Shown here: positions 17,870 through 25,822 of the stretch, one piece after another
Position numbering within the stretch: position 1 is the stretch's first letter
Layout: every line of letters begins with the position of its first letter
Source: Gemmatimonadaceae bacterium
Lineage (GTDB): Bacteria; Gemmatimonadota; Gemmatimonadetes; Gemmatimonadales; Gemmatimonadaceae
Direction: 5' to 3'
Length of the DNA stretch: 64,000 bases
Assembly: GCA_025934775.1 (NCBI GenBank)
Contig: JAICWO010000016.1
Location: 62,001 to 126,000, forward strand
Made by a program: the position numbers and the translations under genes
The notes under the pieces: generated by a model
What the model saw: the letters and a program-made list of their open reading frames with translations, nothing else
Database searches by the model: none
What the model was told of the DNA's origin: nothing

Positions 17870-18321
17870 GTGCGTTCTCCCTGGCTCACCCCGCCCTCGA
17901 TGGTTGCGTCGAGCAGCGCCCGCGTATCGAGCACCGCGATCAGATCGCGGCCGCGGCGCACCACACCCCGCAACACGCCGTCCGATTCATCGCTGCCGCG
18001 AACTTCGCGTACTTCGCTCGAGTCCACCATGAGTGCATCCTGAACGTCGTCCACCACGAGCCCAACGCGGCGCGTGCCGCGGCGAAAGAGGAGTGCCGCG
18101 CCGCGCGCATCGCTGCCGCCGGCGCGCAGCACCGGGCTGGGGTCGTACAATCGAACGAGCTCGCCGCGAACCGTCGCCACACCGACGACGCCGGGATGCG
18201 CGTCGGGAATGGCGTTGGCCGGTGGCGTGTCGATGACTTCGTCTACCTGCCTCAGCGCGACTCCAAACCGCTCGCGGCCCAGCCGAAAGACGAGAAGGCG
18301 CTCGGCGCCGTCACGAAACAT
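17866..18321 (-). CDS. cheW: CheW-like coupling protein
   Basis: A second single-domain CheW of 151 residues: LLVFRLGRERFGVALRQVDEVID, VVGVATVRGELVRLYDPSPVL, VVDDVQDALMV and LIAVLDTRALL correspond to the usual CheW strands. It starts with ATG inside the end of cheB (11-base overlap) and ends inside the next cheW. The two adjacent CheW proteins are clearly diverged from one another, so this is not a recent duplication. Confidence 0.9.
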   Translation of the reverse strand: MFRDGAERLLVFRLGRERFGVALRQVDEVIDTPPANAIPDAHPGVVGVATVRGELVRLYDPSPVLRAGGSDARGAALLFRRGTRRVGLVVDDVQDALMVDSSEVREVRGSDESDGVLRGVVRRGRDLIAVLDTRALLDATIEGGVSQGERT

Positions 18322-19381
18322 GACGAACCTCCTCGATCAACTCGGCGATCGCCGAGCCGATCTCACCGAGCGGCGCCACGCGGTCGGCGCCCGCGGTTTG
18401 CAGCGCGGCGTGCGGCATACCGAATATCGTCGCCGTCTCGCGATCCTGAAGAATCGCGCGCCCGCCGACTTCGCGAATCTTGCGCGTACCCTCCGCGCCG
18501 TCGCGGCCCATGCCGGTGAGCACGACGGCAACGGTCGACGCGCCGAAGACGGTCACGGCCGAGTCGAAAAGCAGATCCGCCGCGGGACGCACGCCCCACA
18601 CCGGCGGCGAGTCGATGATCGCGATCGATGGCCCGCCGCCGTCATCGCGCACGGTCATGTGGCGGCCGCCCGGCGCAACGTACGCGTGCCCGTGCAGCAC
18701 CGGCTCGCCGTCTTCCGCTTCGGTGATCGAGATCGCGCTCACCGCGTCGAGGCGCTGCGCAAGGCTCCGCGTGAACGACGCTGGCATGTGCTGCACGACG
18801 AGCACCGCCGCGGGCAGCGCGCGCGGCAGTCGCGGCACCACGGCCGCGAGCGCACGTGGACCGCCGGTCGACGACGCGATCACGACGGCGTTCGTCGCGC
18901 GCGTCACCACGTCGGGTCGCGCCGCGCCGCCGTCGGACGAGAGCCGCGGCAGCATGCGGAGGCCGTTCAGGTTCGCCGCCGCGGCTGCACGGAGCGCGTT
19001 GAGCAGCCGGTCGGCAATTATGGGCAAATCGAGACTAATTGTGCCGGACGGCTTGAGCACGAAGTCGACGGCGCCCAGTTCGAGCGCGCGCAGCGTCGCC
19101 TGCTGGCCGCCGCCCGTCATGCCCGCGCTCAGCATCACCACCGGGCGCGGCGTCTCGCTCATGATGTAGCCGAGCGCGCTCAGCCCATCGAGCTCCGGCA
19201 TGTCGACGTCGAGCGTGACGACGTCCGGGTTGAGCTCGTGAATCTGCTTGAGTGCGTCGTAGCCGTTGCGCGCCGTGCCGGCGACGCTGAACTCGCCGGA
19301 ATCGGCGATGATCTGCGACGTCATGCGGCGCATGAACGCGCTGTCGTCCACGACGAGCACGCGCGGCAGCCTAGAGGACAC
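18311..19381 (-). CDS. cheB: Chemotaxis response regulator protein-glutamate methylesterase CheB
   Basis: CheB removes methyl groups from (or deamidates) receptor glutamates once phosphorylated by CheA. From the GTG at 19381 the product has 356 residues: a receiver domain with the acidic pair at DD12-13 and phosphoacceptor D58 (LDVDMPELDG), then a methylesterase domain with catalytic Ser171 (ASSTGG), His198 (QHMP) and Asp294 (GMGRDGAEG). All catalytic residues are intact. The GTG start lies within the last codons of cheD (11-base overlap). No receptor gene is nearby, so its substrate must be encoded elsewhere. Confidence 0.96.
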   Translation of the reverse strand: MSSRLPRVLVVDDSAFMRRMTSQIIADSGEFSVAGTARNGYDALKQIHELNPDVVTLDVDMPELDGLSALGYIMSETPRPVVMLSAGMTGGGQQATLRALELGAVDFVLKPSGTISLDLPIIADRLLNALRAAAAANLNGLRMLPRLSSDGGAARPDVVTRATNAVVIASSTGGPRALAAVVPRLPRALPAAVLVVQHMPASFTRSLAQRLDAVSAISITEAEDGEPVLHGHAYVAPGGRHMTVRDDGGGPSIAIIDSPPVWGVRPAADLLFDSAVTVFGASTVAVVLTGMGRDGAEGTRKIREVGGRAILQDRETATIFGMPHAALQTAGADRVAPLGEIGSAIAELIEEVRHVS

Positions 19382-19862
19382 GCGATCCTTTCCTGAGCGA
19401 ACGCACCTCGACGCGGCCGTCCTCGACGAAGAAATACACGCTCCGTCCGTAGTCGCTCCCGGTGTCCTCGGCCACAATCGGCACGCCGGCCACCGCGAGC
19501 ACCTCGCGCACCGATGTGACGTTGCGCTCTCCGATGTTGATGCCGCCGGGCGGAATCAGGTTTCCAAACATGCTCGCGCCGCCGACGATCTTCGCCCGCA
19601 CGCGCTCGACGCTCGCGCCGAGCCGCGCCATCTGTTCGAGCAGGAGCGGTACGGCGGTGGTTGGGAACTTCGCCGGATTGGAGCGGTCGCGCGACATCGC
19701 CTCGTTCGGCAGCAGCACGTGCGCGAGTCCACCCACGCGCGCCACGGGATCGTGCAGCGCGATCGCGACGCACGATCCCAAACCGATCGTCGACAGCGTG
19801 CCGGAATCCGCCGCCGCGAGCTCGGCGACTTTCACCCGGATCTCCAAGGCCTCGGTGCTCAT
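19371..19862 (-). CDS. cheD: Chemoreceptor glutamine deamidase CheD
   Basis: CheD deamidates receptor glutamines and, in systems such as Bacillus, also binds CheC and raises its phosphatase activity. The 163-residue product contains catalytic Cys31 (GLGSCVAIALHD) and His48 (GGLAHVLLP), plus the FGN/GERN segment ASMFGN and NIGERN. Its ATG overlaps cheR in ATGA. A cheC gene occurs about 10 kb upstream in the same cluster, so a CheC-CheD pair is plausible. Confidence 0.94.
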   Translation of the reverse strand: MSTEALEIRVKVAELAAADSGTLSTIGLGSCVAIALHDPVARVGGLAHVLLPNEAMSRDRSNPAKFPTTAVPLLLEQMARLGASVERVRAKIVGGASMFGNLIPPGGINIGERNVTSVREVLAVAGVPIVAEDTGSDYGRSVYFFVEDGRVEVRSLRKGSRVL

Positions 19863-20674
19863 GCGCGGCGGAACACGCGCTCGCGCGCGTCGATCGGAGC
19901 GAAGCGGCTCCGCGCCCGCCCGAGCAGCGTCTCGACTTTGCCCAGCACCAGGAAGCCGTCGGGCGCGAGCGCGTCGTAGAAGGAATCGAACATGCGTTCC
20001 TGCGTGTCGCGGTCGAAGTAAATCAACACGTTCCGGCACACGATCAGGTCGTGAAGACCCGGGGGCGCCGGGTCGCTCAAGAGATCGCGCCGTTCGAAGC
20101 GCACCATCGCGCGGACCGCGGGATCAATCCGGAACGGGATCTCCGTGGAGAAGTATCGGCGCCGAAGGTCGTCCGGTGTATCGGCGAAGTCGGCCTGATC
20201 GAATTCGCCTTTGGCCGCCCGATCGAGGCTCTGGCGGTCGATGTCGCTGCCGAGCACCGTGACGCGCCCGATCTCGGCGAGCATTCCGTGCTTGAGCGCG
20301 AAATCGTACAGCAGCACCGCCAGCGAATACGGCTCCTCGCCAGAGGAGCATCCGGCGCTCCAGACGCGGATGTGCCCCGGCCGCTGCCAGAGCGCCGGGA
20401 CGACGTGCTCCGCGATCGAGGCGTACGCATCCCAGTTCCGGAAGAGCTTCGTGACGTTGATCGTGAGCGCGTCGAGCAGGCGATCGTACTCGCCTTCGTC
20501 CGTGTCGAGAATCGCGGCGTAGTCGTGATACGTGTGCACGCCGCGCGCGCGCATGCGCACGGCGATGCGGCGGCGGAGGCACTTCTCCTTGTAGCTCGCG
20601 CAGCCAAAGCCGCGCTCCGCCGAGATCTTGTGCGTCAACGCGAGAAAGTCCGCTCCTTCGTGCTGCTCGACCAT
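19859..20674 (-). CDS. cheR: Chemotaxis protein methyltransferase CheR
   Basis: CheR methylates receptor glutamates with S-adenosylmethionine. The product has the CheR N-terminal helical domain (YKEKCLRRRIAVRMRARG, then INVTKLFRN) and the methyltransferase domain with VWSAGCSSGEEPYSLA and DLIVCRNVLIYFD, both family hallmarks. I place the start at the ATG 20674, whose A is shared with the stop of the preceding gene; a TTG one codon earlier is also possible. No TPR or receptor-binding extension is present. Confidence 0.95.
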   Translation of the reverse strand: MVEQHEGADFLALTHKISAERGFGCASYKEKCLRRRIAVRMRARGVHTYHDYAAILDTDEGEYDRLLDALTINVTKLFRNWDAYASIAEHVVPALWQRPGHIRVWSAGCSSGEEPYSLAVLLYDFALKHGMLAEIGRVTVLGSDIDRQSLDRAAKGEFDQADFADTPDDLRRRYFSTEIPFRIDPAVRAMVRFERRDLLSDPAPPGLHDLIVCRNVLIYFDRDTQERMFDSFYDALAPDGFLVLGKVETLLGRARSRFAPIDARERVFRRA

Positions 20675-22296
20675 CAATACACCTGCCGAAGCGATTCGAG
20701 ATTCGTGCGCACGATCGCGTTGTCCGGATCGAGCTCCAACGCCCGTTCCCAGCAGCGCACCGCTTCCCCACGCTCCTGCCGGCGCAGTCGAATGTTGCCG
20801 AGCTTCAGGTACACATCGGCGCCGAGCTCCGGGTTTGCCTTCGTCGCTCGCAAGTAGGCCTCGAGCGCCTCGTCATATCGGGCGGCGCGGTAGTGCAGGT
20901 CGCCCACGTTCTTGTGCAGCTGCGCGAGCCCCGGGTCCTCCTGCAAGCCCCGATCGGCCACGCTTCGCGCTTCGTCGTACTCGCCGTGCCGCTCGAGCGC
21001 GACCGCGAGATTGTTGAGCAGCGCGGCCACGTGCGGGTGCGCCGCGACACCCTCGCGCAGGATGGCCGCGGCGCGCGCACCGTCCCCGAGCAGCGCGGCG
21101 GTGAGTCCGGCGTAATGGAACCACGCCGCGGTCGGCGGCTTCTTGCCGAACTCCGGCCGCGCGGTGGTGAGCGCGGCGTCGGCCGCCTCGAGGTCGCCCG
21201 CCTGGAGATGCACGGCGCCGAGCGAGGTGAGCGCACGAGGATCGCTCGCGGCGCCGCGCTTGGCGGCTTCGTCGAGCGCTTGTCGCGCCTCTTCGATCTT
21301 GTTCTGCCGCTCGAGCACGTACGCGAGATTGTGGAACGCCGCGGCCTTGGCGCCCGGCTGCGCGGTGGCTTCGACGAACGCCGCGGCGGCGTCGTCCCAC
21401 TTCTCCTGGCGCGCGAGCACGAGGCCCGAGTAGAAGCGCGCCGTCGCGTCGCCGGCGCGCAGGTCGAGCACGCGGCGGAATTCGCGCAGCGCCTCGTCGA
21501 GCATGCCAGTTTTATAAAAGGCGATGCCGAGATTCCGGTGCTCCTCCACGCGTCCTTCGGCGACGGCCTGCGGGACCGCCGCCGCCGTCTTGCCGATGCG
21601 ATGGATGAACCCGGCCGAGACGAGGCCGTAGAGCGCCTTGCCGACCTCGAACTCGACGAGCCCGGATGCATCGACGATTGCCTGGACGTCGCGCGCGCCG
21701 TCGACCAGCTCGAGTACGGCGCGCTGCTCGTCGGTGAGCTCGACTTCGCTGGAGAAGACCTTGCCGCGATCCATCTCGAAGACGAGATCGAACGTCGGAA
21801 TCTTCTTCTCTATCAAACCCCACTCGTCGACGCGCCGCGCACCCTCGAGCAGCAGCGACTCCGGGTTGATCGACACGACGTGATCGTGCTGATCGGGAAG
21901 GACGTCGGCCTCGAAGTTGAACGTCCCCTGGTTCCACGTGAACAGGAAATAGACCGCTTCCTGGATCTGCACGTGAATCGCCGCGTGCAGTTGATCCATC
22001 GAGAGCGCGGCGAGCTCCACGAGCAGCTCGCCCAGGCGCTTGTCGCGCCGTTTGTCCTGGAGACCGATCGCCGACTCGAGCTGCGTCTGGGTGACGATGC
22101 CGTTCTTCACGAGCATGTCGCCCAGCCGGTCGCGCCGATTCACGATCGACGCGTAGCAGATGCGGCCTTTGTCGAAGTAGATGTAGCCGAAGTTGTTCCG
22201 ATGCGTGACGCTCAAGCAGCCGGTCTTCTTTCCCATCGCCAGGAGCTGGAGCACGTCGGGGAGGCTCGCCTCTTTGAGGCTTCCGCGAATCGCCAT
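20674..22296 (-). CDS. PATAN (DUF4388) domain protein with C-terminal TPRs
   Basis: The 540-residue protein begins with a PATAN/DUF4388 domain (residues 1-~235): GSLKEASLPDVLQLLAMGKKTGCLSV, GYIYFDKGRICYAS, then a winged-helix-like part with RLGDMLVKNGIVTQTQLESA and a second DLVFEMDRGKVF region. After a linker around 245-255 it has about eight TPR-like units (LGIAFYKTGMLDEALREFRR through LKLGNIRLRRQERGEAVRCW). PATAN domains are known from cyanobacterial and delta-proteobacterial regulators that touch motility and development. It sits between the tandem AAA+ gene and cheR, overlapping each by one base. Confidence 0.88.
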   Translation of the reverse strand: MAIRGSLKEASLPDVLQLLAMGKKTGCLSVTHRNNFGYIYFDKGRICYASIVNRRDRLGDMLVKNGIVTQTQLESAIGLQDKRRDKRLGELLVELAALSMDQLHAAIHVQIQEAVYFLFTWNQGTFNFEADVLPDQHDHVVSINPESLLLEGARRVDEWGLIEKKIPTFDLVFEMDRGKVFSSEVELTDEQRAVLELVDGARDVQAIVDASGLVEFEVGKALYGLVSAGFIHRIGKTAAAVPQAVAEGRVEEHRNLGIAFYKTGMLDEALREFRRVLDLRAGDATARFYSGLVLARQEKWDDAAAAFVEATAQPGAKAAAFHNLAYVLERQNKIEEARQALDEAAKRGAASDPRALTSLGAVHLQAGDLEAADAALTTARPEFGKKPPTAAWFHYAGLTAALLGDGARAAAILREGVAAHPHVAALLNNLAVALERHGEYDEARSVADRGLQEDPGLAQLHKNVGDLHYRAARYDEALEAYLRATKANPELGADVYLKLGNIRLRRQERGEAVRCWERALELDPDNAIVRTNLESLRQVY

Positions 22297-24212
22297 TAGC
22301 GGAGCTCCTCGATCAGCCGGCTCGCGGGATCGGGCCAGTACCAGACGACCTTTTCCACGTCGAGGAAGAACGTGTCGGCCGCGGTGCGCATCGCGGCGCT
22401 CCGCGTGGACTCGGCGTCGTCCGGCTCGAGCTCGGCGCGAATGAATCCGATCGTCACCGGGACGGCCGCGACCTCCGCGGAGGCGACGATCCGGTTGGCG
22501 GTGCCGATGATCTCGCGCACGCTCGCGACCGCGCGTTCGGCCAGGTAGCGCAACATCTCCGCGGTCGGCGAGACGCCGAGGTCGCGCAGGAAGCGCGCGA
22601 AGAGCCGCTCGCGAAGGTCGCGATCCGGCGACTGCATCTCGACGACGAGACCGCCCTCGAAGCGCGAGCGCAGCCGCTCCTCGAGACCGGAGAGCTCTCG
22701 CGGCGGCCGATCGCTCGCGATGACGAGCTGCTTGCCGTCCGCGTACAGCGCGTTGAACACGTGGAACAGCTCTTCCTGCGTCCGCTCCTTGCCGGCCACG
22801 AACTGCACGTCGTCGAGGAGGAGCGCGCTCGCCGCGCGGTAGCGCGAGCGCCACCGATCGACCGTGCCTTCCTGGAGCGCCGCGATCAACTCGTCCACGA
22901 AATGCTGTGCCGGCACACAGGCGACGCCGGCACCCGCGGTCGCGACCAATCCGTTTCCAATCGCGTTGAGCAGATGCGTCTTCCCGACGCCGCTCGGCCC
23001 GTGCACGAACAGCGGGTTGTAGCGGCTCCCCGGCACGGCGACGATGGCGTCCGCGGCGCGAACCGCGAGCTGGTTGCACGTGCTCACCTCGAACCCGGCA
23101 CGCGTGAACGCGGCCGACGGTCCGGGGGGCGGCGTCGACGCGCGGAGCGCGCGCTCGAGGAGCGCCTCGGCTTCCTGGACGCGGTCGGGGTCGTGAAACG
23201 CGTCGTGCGCGGCCAGCGCGGCGTCCATGCGCAGGATCTGCTTTTCGAGATCGCGGAGCTTGCCCACGCTCGCCTCGAACTCGCGGAGCAGCGTCTCGAC
23301 GCTCGCCGGCGGCGTCGCGTCCTGCAGCACGCGATCGAGCCGCCCCGTGCGATAGCCTTCGCTCTTCCAGTACGCGATCGCGTCGGTGACGCGGGTCTTC
23401 CACTGCTCCACGTGCTGCGCGACGGCGGACGCGATGTCCGTGAGGAAATTCTGAAACTCGCCGGAGAGGCGGGGCGGCGTGGCGCGCGGGCGGTCCACGG
23501 CCAGATCGCCGAGGATCCTGAGCACCGCTTCGGGCTCGACGGCTTCGCCGCCCAACGTCTGGAACGCGATGAGGCGGTTGAGCGCCCCCTGGAGCTCGCG
23601 CACGTTCTGGAACTCGAGACGGCTGACCTCTTCGACCACGCCGCCGCGGAAGCGCACGCCGCGCTCCTCGCACTTGGCGCGCAGGATCGCGACGCGGGTC
23701 TCGTAGTCCGGCGCGCCGATGTCGACGATCAAGCCGCCCGAGAGCCGCGTGAGTAAACGCTCATCCACGTCCTTGATATCGGCCGGCGGCCGGTCGCTCG
23801 TCATCACGATCTGGCGGCCGTCCGCCTGGAGCGTGTTGAAGATCTTGAGCAGCTCGGTCTGGGTCTCGCGATGACCGGTGAGGAACTGCACGTCGTCGAT
23901 CAGCAGCACCTCGACGCCGAGGTAGCGGGCGACGAACGCGTCGCCGCGGCCGGCGGCGATCGCCTCGTGCAGCTCCTCGACGAAATCGTCGAGCGTGACG
24001 AGGTCGATGACGGCGCCCTTGTTCCGCTGCAGCACCTGGTTGCCGATCGCGCACATGAGGTGCGTCTTGCCGAGCCCCGAGCTGCTGTACATGAACAGCG
24101 GGTTGTAGACGCTGCCCGGGGTATCGGCGACCGCGCGCGCCGCCGCGACGGCGAGGCGGTTGGCCGAGCCGACGACGAAGTTGTCGAAGCGGAGGCGGGA
24201 GTCGAGGAGCAC
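22296..24212 (-). CDS. Tandem DnaA/Hda-type AAA+ ATPase lacking DnaA domain IV
   Basis: The 638-residue protein holds two DnaA-type AAA+ modules. Module 1: Walker A GLGKTH (46-51), Walker B LLIDDVQF with DD at 106-107, sensor MTSDRPP, box VII ERLLTRLSGGL, sensor II NVRELQGALNR. Module 2: Walker A GVGKTH (408-413), Walker B LLLDDVQF (DD 467-468), sensor IASDRPP, box VII EERLRSRFEGGL, and a weaker sensor II. A helical linker of about 120 residues separates them. The DnaA DNA-binding domain IV is absent, and the C terminus is a short acidic/aromatic tail (EKVVWYWPDP). It is not the replication initiator. It starts with GTG four bases after mglA, so a role with that GTPase is likely. I know of no described function. 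Confidence 0.88.
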   Translation of the reverse strand: MLLDSRLRFDNFVVGSANRLAVAAARAVADTPGSVYNPLFMYSSSGLGKTHLMCAIGNQVLQRNKGAVIDLVTLDDFVEELHEAIAAGRGDAFVARYLGVEVLLIDDVQFLTGHRETQTELLKIFNTLQADGRQIVMTSDRPPADIKDVDERLLTRLSGGLIVDIGAPDYETRVAILRAKCEERGVRFRGGVVEEVSRLEFQNVRELQGALNRLIAFQTLGGEAVEPEAVLRILGDLAVDRPRATPPRLSGEFQNFLTDIASAVAQHVEQWKTRVTDAIAYWKSEGYRTGRLDRVLQDATPPASVETLLREFEASVGKLRDLEKQILRMDAALAAHDAFHDPDRVQEAEALLERALRASTPPPGPSAAFTRAGFEVSTCNQLAVRAADAIVAVPGSRYNPLFVHGPSGVGKTHLLNAIGNGLVATAGAGVACVPAQHFVDELIAALQEGTVDRWRSRYRAASALLLDDVQFVAGKERTQEELFHVFNALYADGKQLVIASDRPPRELSGLEERLRSRFEGGLVVEMQSPDRDLRERLFARFLRDLGVSPTAEMLRYLAERAVASVREIIGTANRIVASAEVAAVPVTIGFIRAELEPDDAESTRSAAMRTAADTFFLDVEKVVWYWPDPASRLIEELR

Positions 24213-24216
24213 GACG

Positions 24217-24825
24217 CTACCGCGCTCCCGCGGGCGCGCCGGCGCTCAGCCGCTTGAGCACGAGCTCCGAGATGGCGCGCAGCGTCTCGAACACCCCGGG
24301 GCCGTGCAGCGCGTCCGCCGAAAACTCGGGGACGCCGCGGAAGTTGAGCGAGTCCGAGAGATCGGCGGTCGAGAGGATGAGGTCCTTCGGCAGATCCTGC
24401 TTGTTGTACTGGATGACGAGCGGCACCGTGCGCGCGTCGATCCCCTGCTCGGCGAGATTGGCGTGCAGGTCCTGGAAGCTTTCGATGTTCTCACTGAGCT
24501 GCCGCGCCTGGCTGTCGGCGACGAAGACCACGCCGTCCGCGCCCTGGAGCACGAGCTTGCGCGTGGTCTGGTAGTACACCTGGCCCGGCACCGTGTAGAG
24601 CTGGAACTTGGTCGTGAAGCCGGAGATGGTGCCGAGATCGAGCGGGAGAAAATCGAAGAAGAGCGTGCGATCCGTCTGCGTGGCGAGGGAAACCATCTTC
24701 CCTTTCCGGTCGTCGGGCACCTGACCGTAGATGTAGTGCAGATTGGTCGTCTTTCCGGACCGACCGGGTCCGTAGTAGACGATCTTGCACGTGATCTCGC
24801 GGGTGGCGTAGTTGACGAGCGACAA
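24217..24825 (-). CDS. mglA: MglA-like small Ras-type GTPase
   Basis: MglA is the bacterial Ras-like polarity GTPase that sets the leading pole in gliding and twitching Myxococcus cells. The 202-residue protein shows G1 GPGRSGKTTN, the MglA-type switch with G3 TVPGQ (Thr where Ras has Asp) and G4 NKQD. The N terminus MSLVNYATREITCKIVYYGP matches MglA closely, which fixes the start at 24825 although the codon is TTG and only a pyrimidine-rich stretch, without Shine-Dalgarno, precedes it. Three roadblock proteins (the MglB GAP family) lie just upstream. Confidence 0.93.
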   Translation of the reverse strand: MSLVNYATREITCKIVYYGPGRSGKTTNLHYIYGQVPDDRKGKMVSLATQTDRTLFFDFLPLDLGTISGFTTKFQLYTVPGQVYYQTTRKLVLQGADGVVFVADSQARQLSENIESFQDLHANLAEQGIDARTVPLVIQYNKQDLPKDLILSTADLSDSLNFRGVPEFSADALHGPGVFETLRAISELVLKRLSAGAPAGAR

Positions 24826-24833
24826 GGGGATGA

Positions 24834-24988
24834 GAGAGTGGAGGGTAGAGAGTGGAGCGTGGAGGGGGTCGAGAAGGGATCGCGGCGGCAGGCGGCTTGA
24901 TGGCGAGAGCGATTTGGCGAATAATGAATTATAATTCTTTGTTTAATATAGTAAATTTATCAACAACCCATCTCTACCCTCCACTCTC
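24834..24988. repeat. Inverted repeat around an AT-rich island before mglA
   Basis: The 18-base arm GAGAGTGGAGGGTAGAGA at 24834-24851 recurs inverted at 24971-24988, and a second arm GAGCGTGGAG (24855-24864) recurs inverted at 24986-24995. Both arms are built of short GTGGAG/GTAGAG-like units. Between them lies a strikingly AT-rich stretch (24917-24962) in an otherwise GC-rich region. One arm ends nine bases from the mglA start codon, the other begins next to the stop of the roadblock gene. It may be a small repeat element or a minisatellite relic. Confidence 0.75.
24928..24955 (-). promoter_or_regulatory. Candidate promoter for the mglA transcript
   Basis: On the minus strand a perfect TATAAT (24928-24933) lies 16 bases from TTTACT (24950-24955; four of six matches to TTGACA) inside the AT-rich island. 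It would give a leader of about 95 bases before the mglA TTG. The core ATTATAAT is palindromic, so the -10 also reads on the plus strand. AT-richness alone could create such a match. Confidence 0.45.
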
Positions 24989-25004
24989 CACGCTCTACTC
25001 TCCC

Positions 25005-25475
25005 TCACCTCCCGAACAACGCCGCCAGATTCGCGTTCAGATCGCGCTCGAAGTCCAGGCCGAGTGCGGGGGCGCGCACCGCGGGGAGCGCGGGGGCCGC
25101 GGAGGCCAGCTCCCGGCACATCTCCTCGAAATACAGCCGCACCAGGCCCAGCGAGCTCTCGGCGTCGAACACGGTGAGACAAATGTAGGAACCGCGGCCG
25201 GTGTCGGCCGGCGCGAGAAAGAGCTGCTTCGCCGTTCCGGCGTAGTGCAGCGCGCGGAACGGCCGGCCGTCGAGCTGGCGACCGAGCTCGGCGGCGGTCG
25301 CGTGAGCCGCGGAGGCGAGCGCGCACGCCGTCATCACGTCGACGGCACGCGTGAAGCCGGCCTGCGCCACCACCTGCCCCGACGGATGGAGCAGGAGCGC
25401 CAGTCGCGCGCGCGCGTCGTCGACGAACCGCCGGAGCGGCGCCTCGATCCACGGCTCAACGGTCGCGATGATCAC
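25005..25475 (-). CDS. Roadblock/LC7-like protein (MglB-type), distal copy
   Basis: The 156-residue protein has the roadblock pattern: an N-terminal helix, LALLLHPSGQVVAQAGF, then ACALASAAHATAAELGRQL, and the strand SYICLTVFDAESSLGLVRLYFEEM. Roadblock proteins dimerise on small GTPases; MglB is the MglA GTPase-activating protein. A Pro/Ala-rich C-terminal tail follows the domain. It starts with GTG overlapping the preceding roadblock gene and ends just before the AT-rich island that precedes mglA. Assignment as a GAP is inference. Confidence 0.75.
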   Translation of the reverse strand: MIIATVEPWIEAPLRRFVDDARARLALLLHPSGQVVAQAGFTRAVDVMTACALASAAHATAAELGRQLDGRPFRALHYAGTAKQLFLAPADTGRGSYICLTVFDAESSLGLVRLYFEEMCRELASAAPALPAVRAPALGLDFERDLNANLAALFGR

Positions 25476-25822
25476 GCCAGCGCTCCCGCGGCCTTCAGCA
25501 TCTCCATGCGAATCAGCCCCACGTTCGCGGCCGGGTCGGCGACCACCACGATCACGAGCTCTCCGTATCCACCAACGGCACAGATTCGCCCTCGCTCGGC
25601 GTCGAGCTGGAGGAACGCGACAGCCCCCAGACGCGCGGCAGCAGCCGAGAGGCGCGCTTTGCGGTACATCGACGCCGCAAGCGCTGCCACCCGGTCGCCG
25701 TCCTGCCCGAACCGGAGGTTGGAATCGACCACTAATCCGTCACTCTCCGAGACGATCAAGCTTGCCCGCACGCCACGCTGCCGGGTGAGCGACTCGAGCA
25801 TCGACGTGAATGGACTCGTCAT
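25472..25822 (-). CDS. Roadblock/LC7 domain protein (MglB-like)
   Basis: A 116-residue single roadblock domain: FTSMLESLTRQRGVRASLIV, SESDGLVVDSNL, the helix DRVAALAASMYRKARLSAAA and the strand GELVIVVVADPAANVGLIRM are typical of MglB-like proteins. It is the best MglB candidate by length and pattern. The ATG overlaps the end of the TPR-roadblock gene in ATGA, and its own stop overlaps the next roadblock gene, pointing to coupled synthesis. Confidence 0.85.
   Translation of the reverse strand: MTSPFTSMLESLTRQRGVRASLIVSESDGLVVDSNLRFGQDGDRVAALAASMYRKARLSAAAARLGAVAFLQLDAERGRICAVGGYGELVIVVVADPAANVGLIRMEMLKAAGALA

Noticed and set aside
24834-24995. CRISPR-like or transposon-end reading of the repeat arms near mglA
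   Set aside because: Only one inverted pair is present, with no regular spacers, no transposase frame and no target-site duplication.
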